A stretch of 64,000 nt of DNA from Cristatella mucedo. Lineage: Eukaryota > Bryozoa > Phylactolaemata > Cristatellidae. Positions within the stretch are counted from its first letter, which is position 1; every line of letters starts with the position of its first letter. Below are positions 63,596-64,000 of the stretch, piece by piece. The translations under genes were made by a program, and so were the position numbers. The notes beneath the pieces were generated by a model. That model worked only from the letters and a program-made list of their open reading frames with translations. It made no database searches and was not told where the DNA came from. Location: assembly GCA_009760855.2 (NCBI GenBank), contig WPIO01000020.1:4442001-4506000 (forward strand). The letters are read 5' to 3'.

Positions 63596-64000
63596 AGATG
63601 GAAGGTTGAAATCATGCAAAGCTAGGTCAGAAGTGACTACCTTTTTTTAAAGTAGTGCAAGCCTGACATCATCGCCGTTATCTTTAAACTATCTCATGCT
63701 GCGTAAATTACACTCTTTTAGAGAAGCCCAAGATAGAGCTAGCACCATTGCCAGATGATGAGTGCCAGTCCAGAATTTTCACACAAGGTCTGATTACGGG
63801 TATTGCTAGATATGCAGTTGACACCACAAGAGACAAGATAATAAGTCAACATGCAAAAGAATTCACTCATAAGCAAGACGAAAGTTAGGTGCGGCACGTT
63901 TAAGGGCTGTCTCATTGAATTGCAGAGGTGCTCCGTCTTTGATGTGGTTGCTTTAAGAATGCTGGCTACCATCATGCAACGTGTTTTAATCAATGTTCAA
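63593..64000. other. MEGF6-like intron (5' side), no supported feature
   Basis: Continues the intron upstream of the first EGF exon. No EMI-domain or signal-peptide exon recognised. Confidence 0.45.

Noticed and set aside
63739-63993. Minus-strand frame considered as the EMI-domain exon of the EGF gene
   Set aside because: The cysteine spacing and tryptophan pattern of an EMI domain are absent.

Overview
The window is animal (metazoan) genomic DNA. It holds two convergent multi-exon genes with GT-AG introns, many dinucleotide microsatellites, LINE and tRNA-derived SINE copies, and LTR-like sequences. The pairing of a cation-dependent mannose-6-phosphate receptor with a MEGF6-type EGF protein, and the style of the L2-like LINEs and SINEs, suggest an invertebrate, perhaps a lophotrochozoan such as a mollusc. 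The species cannot be fixed from the sequence alone.

Left part, 1-13,454, plus strand. Bases 2-73 may be the last codons of an upstream gene. From about 4,895 to 13,454 lie five exons of a cation-dependent mannose-6-phosphate receptor (M6PR). They encode the mannose-6-phosphate-binding luminal domain, the single membrane span, and a cytosolic tail that ends in an acidic DXXLL sorting signal. All reading phases match from exon to exon. The first exon, with signal peptide, was not found.

Middle and right, 21,101-63,333, minus strand. Twenty-five exons of a MEGF6-like gene were assembled by hand. Read from the N-terminal side (high coordinates), they encode 8 EGF domains of the calcium-binding class, a non-EGF linker exon of about 50 residues, then 24 tandem eight-cysteine (laminin/MEGF-type) EGF repeats. 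Every splice junction is phase-consistent and yields a sensible residue. The gene runs off the right edge at its 5' end (signal peptide and any EMI domain not seen). Its last 3' exon, expected between 13.5 and 21.1 kb, was not recognised.

The introns are filled with mobile DNA. One L2-like LINE family has a 2 kb reverse-transcriptase copy at 27,995-30,074, several 5'-truncated copies and many tail-only fragments. A tRNA-derived SINE has a 3' end that resembles the LINE tail. A second repeat family carries an L2-like ORF end. There are also a likely solo LTR at 21.8-22.8 kb, an LTR-like repeat present twice (25.3 and 51.9 kb), and a Tx1/L1-like LINE relic near 20 kb. Three long dinucleotide tracts are back-to-back palindromes. 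The 13.5-18.9 kb stretch is G+C-rich and largely unexplained.

Functionally the two genes look unrelated: one sorts lysosomal enzymes through Golgi and endosomes, the other is predicted to be a secreted or extracellular EGF-repeat protein. No RNA gene, CRISPR array or operon is present.
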